A stretch of DNA of 64,000 nt from CAG-390 sp045543615 (GCA_045543615.1 JAZPXL010000005.1:62001-126000), one strand, 5' to 3'; shown: positions 52,555 through 60,427, counted from the first letter of the stretch. Notes: generated by a model not told the origin, from the letters alone. Numbers and translations are program-made.

Positions 52555-53589
52555 TTAATACTGACACAGATTAATGTGGGTGAAAGCTCCACTTTTATTA
52601 AATCGGAGCAAATACAACTCGCTTTCATTGCGATAGAAACTGAACGTTCTGTCAATTTCTGTAGGTTTATGATCTAAATAGTTATAATCAATAAATGTAT
52701 AATGGTCAGTTATATACCCTGACACATTTGCTTGTGCAATCCAGTAGATATGTCCGTCATGGCAATCAATTTTATCCAGATAAGCGTAGTGATTTTGAGA
52801 GAATGTAACAACAGAAGCAATTTCGGTTTGCCCCTCTTTCAAAATACCAATATCTTCACTGTCATTGTCGGCATAGTAAAGAGCGCAGGTGTCGTTTTTG
52901 CTATCGTAGGAAACTCTATATACATATTTAACATCTGCGGGCAAAGTGGAATCGAATACCGTTTTGTCGTTTTGAAGATTAAGCACCTTAATTTGATCAG
53001 AGCATACAAAGCTCAAATATTCATTCTCCAAGTTGATGGAATAAGGTTGCTTCGATATGTCAAATTTCACCTTGTAAACAGCATTCGTTGTTTTTGTTGT
53101 GATGTCGTATGTAATTACTTGTGCAACTTCCTGATCATAATTGATGTCACAGTAATAAACAGTGTTGAGATAAATACCGATGTTTTGCGGTTGATATCCC
53201 TTGTCTACTGCCACTTGGAAAATGGTTTCAGCTTTTTGCGTTTCAAATACATAAATCTTGTAAGTATAGAATTCTTGCGATTTTTCACACCATACAATTC
53301 CGTTATTATTGGCTTCAAAATACCAGATATCAACATCATCGACAGAGTAAATGTTCTTTGTTGAATCCAAATTTTCTCCGACAGAGATGTAATAATTATT
53401 ACTTCCGTAAGTATTATGCAGCAAAACCCATTGTTTTCCCGCTTTTGCTATCTGTGACGGCGCATTTTCATTGGAATGCGTACTCATTATTTGTGGTTGC
53501 TTTTTGTGTAAAAAAAACGAGCACCCCGACAAAACTAAAAGTGACAAAACTAAAAGTGACACAAGAACAAAACGAACAAATTTTTTCAT
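52555..53589 (-). CDS. Lipoprotein with beta-propeller-like sequence pattern
   Basis: A 344-residue protein I do not recognise. The lipobox is VLSGC (Cys at about 23). The mature part is rich in beta strands with repeated Tyr/aromatic and Asp turns (NNYYISVGENLDSTKNIYSVDDVDIWYFEANNNGIVWCEK; QVITYDITTKTTNAVYKVKF), like a six- or seven-bladed propeller (DUF5050-type); this is inference. Codons are noticeably more A/T-rich than in neighbouring core genes, suggesting transfer. GGAGG precedes the ATG. Its promoter lies in the duplicated segment at 53652. Confidence 0.72.
   Translation of the reverse strand: MKKFVRFVLVSLLVLSLLVLSGCSFFLHKKQPQIMSTHSNENAPSQIAKAGKQWVLLHNTYGSNNYYISVGENLDSTKNIYSVDDVDIWYFEANNNGIVWCEKSQEFYTYKIYVFETQKAETIFQVAVDKGYQPQNIGIYLNTVYYCDINYDQEVAQVITYDITTKTTNAVYKVKFDISKQPYSINLENEYLSFVCSDQIKVLNLQNDKTVFDSTLPADVKYVYRVSYDSKNDTCALYYADNDSEDIGILKEGQTEIASVVTFSQNHYAYLDKIDCHDGHIYWIAQANVSGYITDHYTFIDYNYLDHKPTEIDRTFSFYRNESELYLLRFNKSGAFTHINLCQY
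53528..53557. repeat. Perfect 15-bp in-frame duplication in a signal peptide
   Basis: GACAAAACTAAAAGT occurs twice back to back (53528-53542, 53543-53557), lengthening the hydrophobic core of the lipoprotein signal peptide by five residues (LVLSLLVLS). Confidence 0.85.
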
Positions 53590-53651
53590 AACGGCCTCCT
53601 TGTTTAGTTTTAAATTAAGTTCAAAGTTTGAATGGATTAAACTGCATACTC

Positions 53652-53680
53652 ATTATACCATAAGTTTGTGAACATTTCAA
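53652..53680 (-). promoter_or_regulatory. Promoter for the 53.6-kb lipoprotein gene (copy A)
   Basis: Minus strand: TTGAAA (53675-53680), 17-bp spacer, TATAAT (53652-53657). It lies inside the direct repeat shared with 54438. Confidence 0.82.
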
Positions 53681-53709
53681 GTGCGGCGGTTCGAATCTGT
53701 CTACATGCC
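53652..53709. repeat. Direct repeat, copy A (partner at 54438-54495)
   Basis: About 58 bp with roughly 80-85% identity to copy B. Both include the promoter and the string GGCGGTTCGAATCTGT, which looks like a tRNA T-arm fragment. The copies bracket the hypothetical gene at 53994-54410. Confidence 0.8.
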
Positions 53710-53993
53710 CGAAATGCCCGAAATGCATCTACAAAATTTTGAAAAACTTTAGAGTCAGAAAAATTGCCCCATCTGCAGAGCAGATGGGGCGGGAGAAATC
53801 TCTCGAAATCTCCGCTTTTCTCGTTTTTTCGTGCCTGCATCTAAATCAGACACTCATCATGTGTCGTATGTCCGATTTAGATGCACGCTGTTTTTACAGA
53901 GGGTACACTAACCCACGGGCGTGTATGGGAGTTGCACTTAACCGCTATCTTCCGGGGCGCAACGCCATGCTTGCAAACGAGTCCTATGTATCC
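53710..53993. other. Non-coding stretch with hairpins
   Basis: No gene is supported here. It holds GCCCCATCTGC/GCAGATGGGGC (53766-53790, 3-nt loop) and a looser inverted repeat CTAAATC...GATTTAG near 53842-53881. I see no terminator with a T-run for the hypothetical gene ending at 53994. Confidence 0.5.
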
Positions 53994-54410
53994 TTAAAAA
54001 ATATCGTGTTTTCCTTCCATTGCAAACAAATTACCAAAAGTAACCTTTTTGAAAAGACCGACTTTATAAGGCTCACCAACAATAACAGAATAATCGTCTT
54101 TGTGTTCCAAGCTTACAATAATCGCGTCGGTGGGTTTGCCATCTGCGGAAACTATACCCGCATTCCAAACGATACCGCTGGCTTTGATTTTATCTTCGGC
54201 AGCCAGTTGCTTGTGTATCTGTATCAAGTCAGCAAGAACGTCTTTTGATTCGGGATGTTCGTTACCGCCATAGCTGCCGGTCAATTCTACGGAATCATCC
54301 ATAAGAATAACGGTGGCAAACGGGTAGAATTCGCGATACTTTTTCATTTGATCTTCTGCAAACGGGAGTAATTTATCTAACAATACTTCACATTGTTCCT
54401 TGGGGGTCAT
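53994..54410 (-). CDS. Hypothetical cytosolic protein
   Basis: A 138-residue soluble protein (MTPKEQCEVLLDKLLPFAEDQMKKYREFYPFATVILMDDS) with no signal or membrane segment. Helix-strand alternation and the segments GGNEHPESKDVLADLIQIHKQLA and DAIIVSLEHKDDYSVIVGEPY suggest a small alpha/beta domain. Some immunity proteins look similar, but I see no toxin partner. AAGGAGG lies before the ATG. It has its own promoter (copy B of the duplicated segment). Confidence 0.65.
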   Translation of the reverse strand: MTPKEQCEVLLDKLLPFAEDQMKKYREFYPFATVILMDDSVELTGSYGGNEHPESKDVLADLIQIHKQLAAEDKIKASGIVWNAGIVSADGKPTDAIIVSLEHKDDYSVIVGEPYKVGLFKKVTFGNLFAMEGKHDIF

Positions 54411-54437
54411 AGTAGTTATCCTCCTTGTTTTTTATTT

Positions 54438-54466
54438 ATTATACCACAATTTTGTAAGCATTTCAA
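54438..54466 (-). promoter_or_regulatory. Promoter for the hypothetical gene (copy B)
   Basis: Minus strand: TTGAAA (54461-54466), 17-bp spacer, TATAAT (54438-54443), the same -35, spacing and -10 as copy A. Confidence 0.82.
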
Positions 54467-54495
54467 GTGTGGCGGTTCGAATCTGTATACAGGCT
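54438..54495. repeat. Direct repeat, copy B (partner at 53652-53709)
   Basis: The second copy of the promoter plus T-arm-like segment, directly next to the hairpin array that starts near 54509. Confidence 0.8.
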
Positions 54496-54508
54496 CAAAA
54501 TGGTCGAC

Positions 54509-54777
54509 ATGCGCACCTCCGCATTTCAATCACGCCGTAGGCGTGTATGAAATCAAGGCGAAGCCTTGTATGGAATCCGCAACTTGTTGCGGGATGGAAT
54601 CATCACGAAGTGATGTATGGAATCACGGCAACGCCGTGTATGGCATCAATCCGAAGGAGGAATGCACGCTTTGCGTGATGCTATACGCCCTTTGGGCGAT
54701 TACATACTCACCTGTGGTGAGATTACATACCAATCCTTCGGATTGGATAAAACTCCGATGCGAAAGCATCGGAGTTT
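54509..54777. repeat. Chain of about twelve short hairpins with orientation switch
   Basis: Perfect stems of 5-7 bp with 2-6-nt loops follow each other: 54509-54524, 54531-54545, 54555-54567, 54577-54592, 54602-54614, 54624-54638, one degenerate near 54647-54660, 54665-54677, 54686-54698, 54708-54720, 54730-54746, then a 12-bp one at 54750-54777. Stem sequences all differ. In the first half the spacers read GTATGGAATC; in the second half GATTACATAC, the reverse complement with one change. The spacers could therefore pair across the array. No protein or known RNA family is recognised. Confidence 0.8.
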
Positions 54778-54828
54778 TGGCGGCGAATGCGAACCGACGC
54801 ATTTGCTTGCAAATGCTCGGCGATTCTT

Positions 54829-54886
54829 GCATCCCGGCCAAAAACAGGGGCAACCCGAAGGTTGCCCCTGTTTTTGGCTGGGATGG
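54829..54886. terminator. Long inverted repeat: tRNA-Gln terminator that includes the tRNA 3' end
   Basis: CCAAAAACAGGGGCAACC (54838-54855) pairs fully with 54860-54877 around CGAA. The pairing extends, with one G-T wobble, through CATCCC(G)G on the left and the tRNA acceptor end on the right (to 54885). Minus-strand transcripts get a T5 run after the stem, so it should terminate tRNA-Gln. Confidence 0.8.
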
Positions 54887-54949
54887 CCGGATTCGGACCG
54901 ACGAATGCGGGAGTCAAAGTCCCGTGCCTTACCGCTTGGCTACATCCCA
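54875..54949 (-). tRNA. tRNA-Gln (anticodon UUG), CCA encoded
   Basis: On the minus strand a full cloverleaf can be drawn: acceptor TGGGATG/CATCCCA, D-arm GCC/GGC with AAGCGGTAA loop, anticodon arm CGGGA-CTTTGAC-TCCCG (anticodon TTG), T-arm GTCGG/CCGGC with TCCGAAT, discriminator G, and an encoded CCA. The U1-A72-type start is typical of bacterial tRNA-Gln. No nearby promoter is clear; it may be read from the DUF3048 gene upstream. Confidence 0.95.
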
Positions 54950-54957
54950 ATATTATC

Positions 54958-54985
54958 CCTCTCAAGCGTTTTTGCGCTTGAGAGG
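54958..54985. terminator. Hairpin between the DUF3048 gene and tRNA-Gln
   Basis: An 11-bp stem CCTCTCAAGCG (54958-54968) / CGCTTGAGAGG (54975-54985), 6-nt loop. The plus side is T-rich; the minus side has only GATAATATT, so minus-strand read-through into the tRNA is possible. Confidence 0.6.
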
Positions 54986-55014
54986 TTATTTGTTTTTTGT
55001 TCGTTTTTATGTGC

Positions 55015-56292
55015 TCAACCCAAGCGATAGTTGAGAACTACCGATGCTGTATCCTTGAGATTTGCATTCACCACAGAAATAAACGTCTTTCCTCTGTTTA
55101 CAAACAGCGGCACTCCGTTATCCGTTGTGAAATAGAACATTGAAGAGTCAGACGTTCTGGTCCACTTGATTGGTGTATACTTTCCACCGTTTATGTAATA
55201 ACCGTCACCTGTGCCCGTTACGCTTACGTCAAGTCTGCCCTCTGTGTCTCCTGCAATATTCTTTGTATTAGCAAAGAGCACAAATACATTCTCATAGCAG
55301 AGCTGTTCGCCGTTTTCTGCATCAAGATGTGGTTGGTCACCGTACTGATAACGGTAATACTTTCCTGTGGATGAGCTATATACCATCTGTATCTGCTGAT
55401 ATGCCGAATACTTAAGTATAACGTGTGCAGCAGAGCCACCTGCAAGTGTTATGGGGCTGTCCTCGGGTGCAAAGTTGAATGCATCTGCAGAGTCTGTCGT
55501 AAGGTTGAACTTATTAAGCTCAGCAAGCTTGAGTATTCCCTTGCCTGTGATCATAAGCGAATGCTCATATCCACTATTCTTGAATCTGTCAGCGTCACGG
55601 TAGAAACCCTGAAGTGCGTATCTGTCGTGTGTACCGTTGATATAATCTGCGCCAAGCTTGGTTATCAGCTCATAGCCCTGTGGACTATAACCTGCGCCGA
55701 CCATAAGTGATCCGAAAGCCTGCGACAGACTTACCATATAAGGTCTTGTTGAACGGATAGGGCCGTAGGACTCAAGTCCTCCAAACTCGTTATCAGCTCC
55801 ATACTTATTGGTTATACCAATGAGTCTTGATATACCACCCTCAACCATACATTCTATGAGAATATCTGCTCTTGATATTCCACTCTGAGGGGACGCCGCA
55901 GAGAGATTATCAAAAACTATGGAAACGGGGCGAACCTTTGAAACATCAACTACTGTTTTAAGTCCTGTCAGCGGATCGTGATAGATCGCCACCACAGGCT
56001 CCGTTGTTTCGTCGCCATCATCGGGTGCTTTCGTGGTGTCTTCCGGGATAATACCACCCGTCTGATCGTCATCATCAACAGTTGTTGTGACATCGCCCTC
56101 GCCCGTTGTATCATCGGGCACAGGCGCAGTTGTTACATCACCGTCAGGTGTGCGCTCAGTCGTGCTCTCCTCGGTTGTCACTTCACCGACAACACCAAAC
56201 AGGTCACAACCAACGAGGCTGATTATCATCAAAGCCACCATAAGCACAAGAAGCACTCGAATGGGAGCAAGAGTGTTTTTTGTCTCTTTCAT
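55015..56292 (-). CDS. DUF3048 (YerB-like) lipoprotein
   Basis: A 425-residue exported protein. The lipobox is SLVGC (Cys at about 29), followed by a Thr/Asp/Glu linker to about 100. The DUF3048 region follows: VRPVSIVFDNLSAASPQSGISRADILIECMVEGGISRLIGI and YGPIRSTRPYMVSLSQAFGSLMVGAGYSPQGYE, then a C-terminal half with NTKNIAGDTEGRLDVSVTGTGDGYYINGGKYTPIKWTR. YerB-type proteins are widespread in Firmicutes, with unknown function near the cell wall. It follows the small gene at 56320 by 27 nt, probably in one unit. Confidence 0.88.
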   Translation of the reverse strand: MKETKNTLAPIRVLLVLMVALMIISLVGCDLFGVVGEVTTEESTTERTPDGDVTTAPVPDDTTGEGDVTTTVDDDDQTGGIIPEDTTKAPDDGDETTEPVVAIYHDPLTGLKTVVDVSKVRPVSIVFDNLSAASPQSGISRADILIECMVEGGISRLIGITNKYGADNEFGGLESYGPIRSTRPYMVSLSQAFGSLMVGAGYSPQGYELITKLGADYINGTHDRYALQGFYRDADRFKNSGYEHSLMITGKGILKLAELNKFNLTTDSADAFNFAPEDSPITLAGGSAAHVILKYSAYQQIQMVYSSSTGKYYRYQYGDQPHLDAENGEQLCYENVFVLFANTKNIAGDTEGRLDVSVTGTGDGYYINGGKYTPIKWTRTSDSSMFYFTTDNGVPLFVNRGKTFISVVNANLKDTASVVLNYRLG

Positions 56293-56319
56293 TTAGCAAT
56301 TCCTTTTGACAAAATACTG

Positions 56320-56616
56320 TCAGGCTCTATTTGCTCTGTCAAGCCAGATCATACCGATCGACAGGGCGTTGTGAAGTCCGTCCTTCTCTCCCTGCTTGAC
56401 GATCTTTGTGGGATCTGCAGATTCTACAACCTGTACAAGAATGTGTCCCGGAAGATCTTTTCCGTTAACCTTATTATAGGTCATTATCTCAAGAATAAGG
56501 AAGCACTTTTCGCTTTTGTCGCCATAGCAAATGGTGTTGCCCTCACGAACAAGAGGACGCTCCATATAAGTGATATACTTACCTTCAACAGGCAGGAACT
56601 GTTCCTTTTCAGCCAT
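56320..56616 (-). CDS. Small hypothetical protein
   Basis: A 98-residue soluble protein (MAEKEQFLPVEGKYITYMERPLVREGNTICYGD) with predicted beta strands and a C-terminal LHNALSIGMIWLDRANR. I do not recognise it. GGAGGT lies 6 nt before the ATG, and a consensus promoter precedes it. The spacing to the DUF3048 gene suggests co-transcription. Confidence 0.75.
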   Translation of the reverse strand: MAEKEQFLPVEGKYITYMERPLVREGNTICYGDKSEKCFLILEIMTYNKVNGKDLPGHILVQVVESADPTKIVKQGEKDGLHNALSIGMIWLDRANRA

Positions 56617-56679
56617 TTGTTACCTCCAAATCAATACTTGTTCGGTTGCCTCTAAGTACTTGTGGCATACCGTTTTATT

Positions 56680-56708
56680 ATTGTATCACATTTCATCAAT
56701 AAAGTCAA
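56680..56708 (-). promoter_or_regulatory. Promoter for the small gene and DUF3048 lipoprotein
   Basis: Minus strand: TTGACT (56703-56708), 17-bp spacer, TACAAT (56680-56685). Confidence 0.8.
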
Positions 56709-56794
56709 TCATTATTTTGATTTTCGCATCAAAGTTCACTTTTTTATAAAGATTTTTTCGAATATTCGTGATTTTTGTCCGCTTTGTGCTGTAA

Positions 56795-57955
56795 TTAATT
56801 TACTATTGGGCTTATTTTCAAATACGCGGCCGCACTTTTTTTGCTTGGAAGCGCAAGTGTAAAGAGTGCATCGAGGCGGCGTGAAAGCTCAAACTGACGC
56901 AAAGCATCCTCTCCTTTTGGTATGCGTGACGGCTTGCTTATTACCTCAAGCTCGCCCCGTCGCATCTCAGAGAGCATCTCTCGCCCCAAATTGTCAGCAC
57001 CGAGAAGCTCGACGTATGCTACCTCCCTTCGCAAATCGTCGGGTGTAACTCCGAGCATACCGAACAGCACTGCACGGCGTAGTTTAGCATCGGTATATCT
57101 CTTTGTTGCGGCAAGCGTCATCATCTCCTCAAGGCTTCTCGCCTCTCTCGCTGCCGATATAAGTCTCTCAGCCACGCCACCTGTGCATTCAGCACAGCGT
57201 GAAATCAAGGCTGCATCTGCAAGCCTCCAAAACGCAAGAGGCACGCTCTCAATTGACGTGGGAGTTATCGGGCATTCTCCGTTTTGTTCGGCTAAAAGCA
57301 TTTCTCTTCTCGTTTCGGGTGGTAATTGCTTTTCGTCAAACATCTCAAGAGTTGCTCTGATACCATTCTTTTCTATGCTTTTTCGCAACTGTGTCGCTGA
57401 CGGAAACTCTCCATTCTCCCCCTCGCCTCTGTAGCCTGCTCCCTCTCTTTTTACTGTAAAAAAGCTCATCGTGGGAGCAATTTTCTTTGCCGCCTTTATG
57501 TATTCAATAGCGAGAATATCATTTGATGCGCCATCAAGTCCTATCTGCGAAAAATACTCGCCTGTACTGAAAGCCTCGCCACTGTGCTCACTCTCTCTAT
57601 AAAGAATGGCGCGCTCTGCGGCAATTGAGAGCTTGTCTATATCTCCACTTTCAGAGCCAAAGGCTATCGTATCAACTCCAAGTCTCGCAAGAGCTCCAAC
57701 TGCGGCAGTCGCAAAAAACTCGGCTGATGCTGCAGAATAAGGAAATGGAAGCTCTATCACCACATTTGCACCTGCACAAAGTGCCATTTCTGCACGATAG
57801 TTTTTCGGCAGGAGTGCAAGCTCGCCACGCTGAACGGCGTTGCCGCTCATAATGCAGATTATTCTGCCCCCCGTCTCCTTTTTTACTCTTTCGATTAGAT
57901 ATTTATGTCCACCGTGGAGGGGATTATACTCACAAATGATACCTATATTATTCAT
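56795..57955 (-). CDS. tmcAL: tRNA(Met) cytidine acetate ligase
   Basis: TmcAL (YlbM family) makes N4-acetylcytidine at the wobble base of elongator tRNA-Met from acetate and ATP. The 386-residue nucleotidyltransferase has GIICEYNPLHGGHKYLIERVK with the HxGH-like motif, MSGNAVQRGELALLPKNYRAEMALCAGANVVIELPFPYS, and FGSESGDI. It is divergent from ackA, whose product also handles acetate; whether that matters is open. Confidence 0.92.
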   Translation of the reverse strand: MNNIGIICEYNPLHGGHKYLIERVKKETGGRIICIMSGNAVQRGELALLPKNYRAEMALCAGANVVIELPFPYSAASAEFFATAAVGALARLGVDTIAFGSESGDIDKLSIAAERAILYRESEHSGEAFSTGEYFSQIGLDGASNDILAIEYIKAAKKIAPTMSFFTVKREGAGYRGEGENGEFPSATQLRKSIEKNGIRATLEMFDEKQLPPETRREMLLAEQNGECPITPTSIESVPLAFWRLADAALISRCAECTGGVAERLISAAREARSLEEMMTLAATKRYTDAKLRRAVLFGMLGVTPDDLRREVAYVELLGADNLGREMLSEMRRGELEVISKPSRIPKGEDALRQFELSRRLDALFTLALPSKKSAAAYLKISPIVN

Positions 57956-58002
57956 TTTGGTAGAAATCTCTCCTTTTTTTGTACGATTTTTTTCGTTTGA
58001 TA

Positions 58003-58031
58003 TTGAAAATTATTCTTTTTTGTTGTATAAT
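58003..58031 (+). promoter_or_regulatory. Promoter for ackA
   Basis: TTGAAA (58003-58008), 17-bp spacer, TATAAT (58026-58031), about 40 nt before the start codon. Confidence 0.85.
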
Positions 58032-58074
58032 ATATAAGTTAGAATTTAAATTATCATTTCATTGGAGGAAAATA

Positions 58075-59313
58075 ATGAAAGTACTTGTTGTTAACGCAGG
58101 TTCAAGCTCTCTCAAGTATCAGCTTTTCGACACCACCGATTATTCCGTTGCCGCAAAGGGCATTTGCGAAAGAATCGGCGAGGCTGTTGGTAAGCTCGAC
58201 CACAAGAATCTTGTAAAGGGAACACGCACCGAAAAGGAGCTTCCCATCAAGACACACACAGACGCAGTTAGAATTGTTATTGACGCTCTTACAGATGCAG
58301 AAATCGGCGTTATTGCTGATATGGCAGAGATTGAGGCAGTTGGTCACCGTATAGTTCACGGTGGTTACTTCTTCTCCGAGTCTATGCTCCTCTCCGACGA
58401 GGTTCTCGAAAAGCTCGAGCTTTGCTATGATTATGCACCTCTTCACACAGGCGCACACCTTCAGGGTATCCGTGGCTGTCTTGCAGTTATGAACGATGTT
58501 CCTCAGGTTCTCGTATTTGACACAGCCTTCCATCAGAGTATGGCTCCCGAGGCTTATATGTACGGCCTTTCCTATGATATGTACGAGAAGTACGGTATCC
58601 GTCGTTACGGTGCACACGGTACATCTCATCGCTATGTTGCAGGCGAAATGATCAAGATTCTCGGTGGCAACGCTGAGGGCACAAAGATTGTTACTTGTCA
58701 CATCGGTAACGGCTCGTCCATCTCTGCTGTTAAGGACGGCAAGGTTATGGACACATCTATGGGCTTTACACCTCTTGCAGGCGTTCTTATGGGAACTCGT
58801 TGTGGTGATATCGACCCTGCTATCGTTCCCTACATTATGCAGAAGGAAAATATGAATGCAGATCAGGTTGCCGCTTATATGAACAAGAAGTGTGGTTACA
58901 TCGGTCTGACAAACGGCTTCTCCTCTGACTCCCGTGACCTTGAAACTGCAATTGCAAACGGTCCTTCCGATCCCAACTACGAAAACAGCAACCTCGCTGT
59001 TAATATGCTCAAGCACCAGATCAAGAAGTACATCGGTGCATACAGCGCAATTATGAACGGTCTTGATGCCGTTGTATTTACTGCAGGTCTTGGCGAGAAC
59101 AATCCCCGTCTCCGTGAGATCATCTGCGAGGATATGGAATTCTTCGGAATCAAGATCAACCGTGAGATCAACGATAAGACACTCCGTCAGGGTAATATCG
59201 TAAAGATTTCTACCGATGACTCCAGAGTTGCAGTTTACGTTATTCCCACAAACGAAGAGCTTGTTATCTGCCGTGATACCGAGTGCATCGTTAACGCTCT
59301 GAATAACAACTGA
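58075..59313 (+). CDS. ackA: Acetate kinase
   Basis: AckA makes ATP from acetyl phosphate, the last step of acetate fermentation. The 412-residue product starts MKVLVVNAGSSSLKYQLFDT (family signature 1) and has VFDTAFHQSM, YGAHGTSHRYVA, VTCHIGNGSSISAVKDGK and FTAGLGENN. The ATG at 58075 has GGAGG 7 nt upstream; the frame is open upstream, but those residues are not conserved. No pta gene is present, and a promoter and terminator bracket it as a single gene. Codon bias is strong. Confidence 0.97.
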   Translation: MKVLVVNAGSSSLKYQLFDTTDYSVAAKGICERIGEAVGKLDHKNLVKGTRTEKELPIKTHTDAVRIVIDALTDAEIGVIADMAEIEAVGHRIVHGGYFFSESMLLSDEVLEKLELCYDYAPLHTGAHLQGIRGCLAVMNDVPQVLVFDTAFHQSMAPEAYMYGLSYDMYEKYGIRRYGAHGTSHRYVAGEMIKILGGNAEGTKIVTCHIGNGSSISAVKDGKVMDTSMGFTPLAGVLMGTRCGDIDPAIVPYIMQKENMNADQVAAYMNKKCGYIGLTNGFSSDSRDLETAIANGPSDPNYENSNLAVNMLKHQIKKYIGAYSAIMNGLDAVVFTAGLGENNPRLREIICEDMEFFGIKINREINDKTLRQGNIVKISTDDSRVAVYVIPTNEELVICRDTECIVNALNNN

Positions 59314-59327
59314 TCAGAATTATAAAT

Positions 59328-59360
59328 AATACCGACACCTCAAGGAGAGGTGTCGGTATT
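59328..59360 (+). terminator. Terminator after ackA
   Basis: A 14-bp stem AATACCGACACCTC (59328-59341) / GAGGTGTCGGTATT (59347-59360), 5-nt loop, then ATTTTAT. Confidence 0.92.
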
Positions 59361-59383
59361 ATTTTATCACATTTTTCCGTCTC

Positions 59384-60427
59384 TTACAAGTCCCCCGACC
59401 ATATTTCACGGCAAAGACGTGCGCTGTACTCTTCTTTTTTATCAAAATCCATAGCACCGGAGTATATTTTTTCTATCTCAGCGTGCGCCTCTCCGGCTTC
59501 GCTGAACGCCGCCTCTGCAGACAGAATTGCGTTTTCGCCAAGTCTCCTGAGTACGTCAATCCTCTCTTTGAGCAAGAGATAGGCACTTCTGTCGACATAC
59601 ATAGAAACGTCAATTGCGCTGTCGGTTTTTGTTGGGACAGGTGCGCTCACCATTCCGACACCTCCCGCAAGCACTCCATCGGCTCTGTCGGGGAATATCG
59701 CCGTTGGGGATATACGGCATCTGCCATCAAGCGCAGAGATGAGCGCATCGAAATAGGCAAATGAAATTCCGTAGGATCTTGAGTCAACGACCTCAACTAC
59801 AAGCTCCGCCATCTCCCTGAAGGTGTCAAAAGCCACCCTGCCTCTCATTCCGATTGCAGATAGAGGTGATCGAAGAGGTGCTGTTTGTGGCAGATGTGCC
59901 GCAATATCACGGGCATCGGTTCTCATCGCCGCAAGATCTGTGCATTCAAGCATCAGCTCGCTTGATGCTCTGAGTAGCGCACCTGCCGCCGCAAGCGCAC
60001 GGTAGCCCTCAGTGTATGCCCTCTGTTTTTTTGCGCCAAGTCTTGCGATATCCTCTCTTGCCTCCCAAAGTCTGCTTCTGTTCCAGAATGATCCGAGGTC
60101 AATAATATTGTCCCTGACTCCCGCAAGAGAAATATCCTCGCTGTGTGGTGGTGTGCCGTCGATGACGGAGATTTTTCTTTCGCCCAAAGTAATAAAAATA
60201 CCGTCAAGGGACAATGGGTCTGACGAGCAGTAGTAGTATTCAACCTCGCCCTGTACCTTCTCTGCCGCCTCTGCAAGCTCTAAGAGCAAACGTGACTTGC
60301 CTGTTCCCGGGCCACCCTTTATTATGTAACACCTGTCTGTTCTGCCACACCTGAAATTTTCGGGGAAAAAGCTTACAAAGCCCCTCTCTGTATTTGATGC
60401 GGCAAAGAACTTTTTTCTTTGCGTCAT
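59384..60427 (-). CDS. P-loop NTPase of the PRK06851 type
   Basis: The 347-residue protein opens with FFAASNTERGFVSFFPENF and has a Walker A loop in YIIKGGPGTGKSRLLLELAE, then YYYCSSDPLSLDGIFI, VIDGTPPHSEDISLAGVRDNIIDLGSFWN: the layout of the PRK06851 family, common in Clostridia with no settled function. A central helical part and a C-terminal AYLLLKERIDVLRRLGENAILSAEAAFSEA follow. Its ATG overlaps the spoIIIAH stop by 4 nt, so it is translated from the spoIIIA mRNA, suggesting a sporulation-time role; this is inference. Confidence 0.8.
   Translation of the reverse strand: MTQRKKFFAASNTERGFVSFFPENFRCGRTDRCYIIKGGPGTGKSRLLLELAEAAEKVQGEVEYYYCSSDPLSLDGIFITLGERKISVIDGTPPHSEDISLAGVRDNIIDLGSFWNRSRLWEAREDIARLGAKKQRAYTEGYRALAAAGALLRASSELMLECTDLAAMRTDARDIAAHLPQTAPLRSPLSAIGMRGRVAFDTFREMAELVVEVVDSRSYGISFAYFDALISALDGRCRISPTAIFPDRADGVLAGGVGMVSAPVPTKTDSAIDVSMYVDRSAYLLLKERIDVLRRLGENAILSAEAAFSEAGEAHAEIEKIYSGAMDFDKKEEYSARLCREIWSGDL

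Noticed and set aside
53681..53700. A second and third tRNA suggested by GGCGGTTCGAATC in both direct repeats
   Set aside because: No acceptor, D-arm or anticodon arm can be drawn around either copy; at most a fragment.
54509..54777. CRISPR array
   Set aside because: Stems differ while the spacers are alike, units are under 30 bp, and no cas genes are present.
54393..55034. Plus-strand frame covering the hairpin array and tRNA, with GWDGRIRTDECGSQSPVPYRLATSQYY
   Set aside because: This peptide is the known false translation of a tRNA gene; the region is non-coding.
58102..59016. A 304-codon minus-strand frame
   Set aside because: It is fully antisense to ackA, which has clear family motifs and a proper start.
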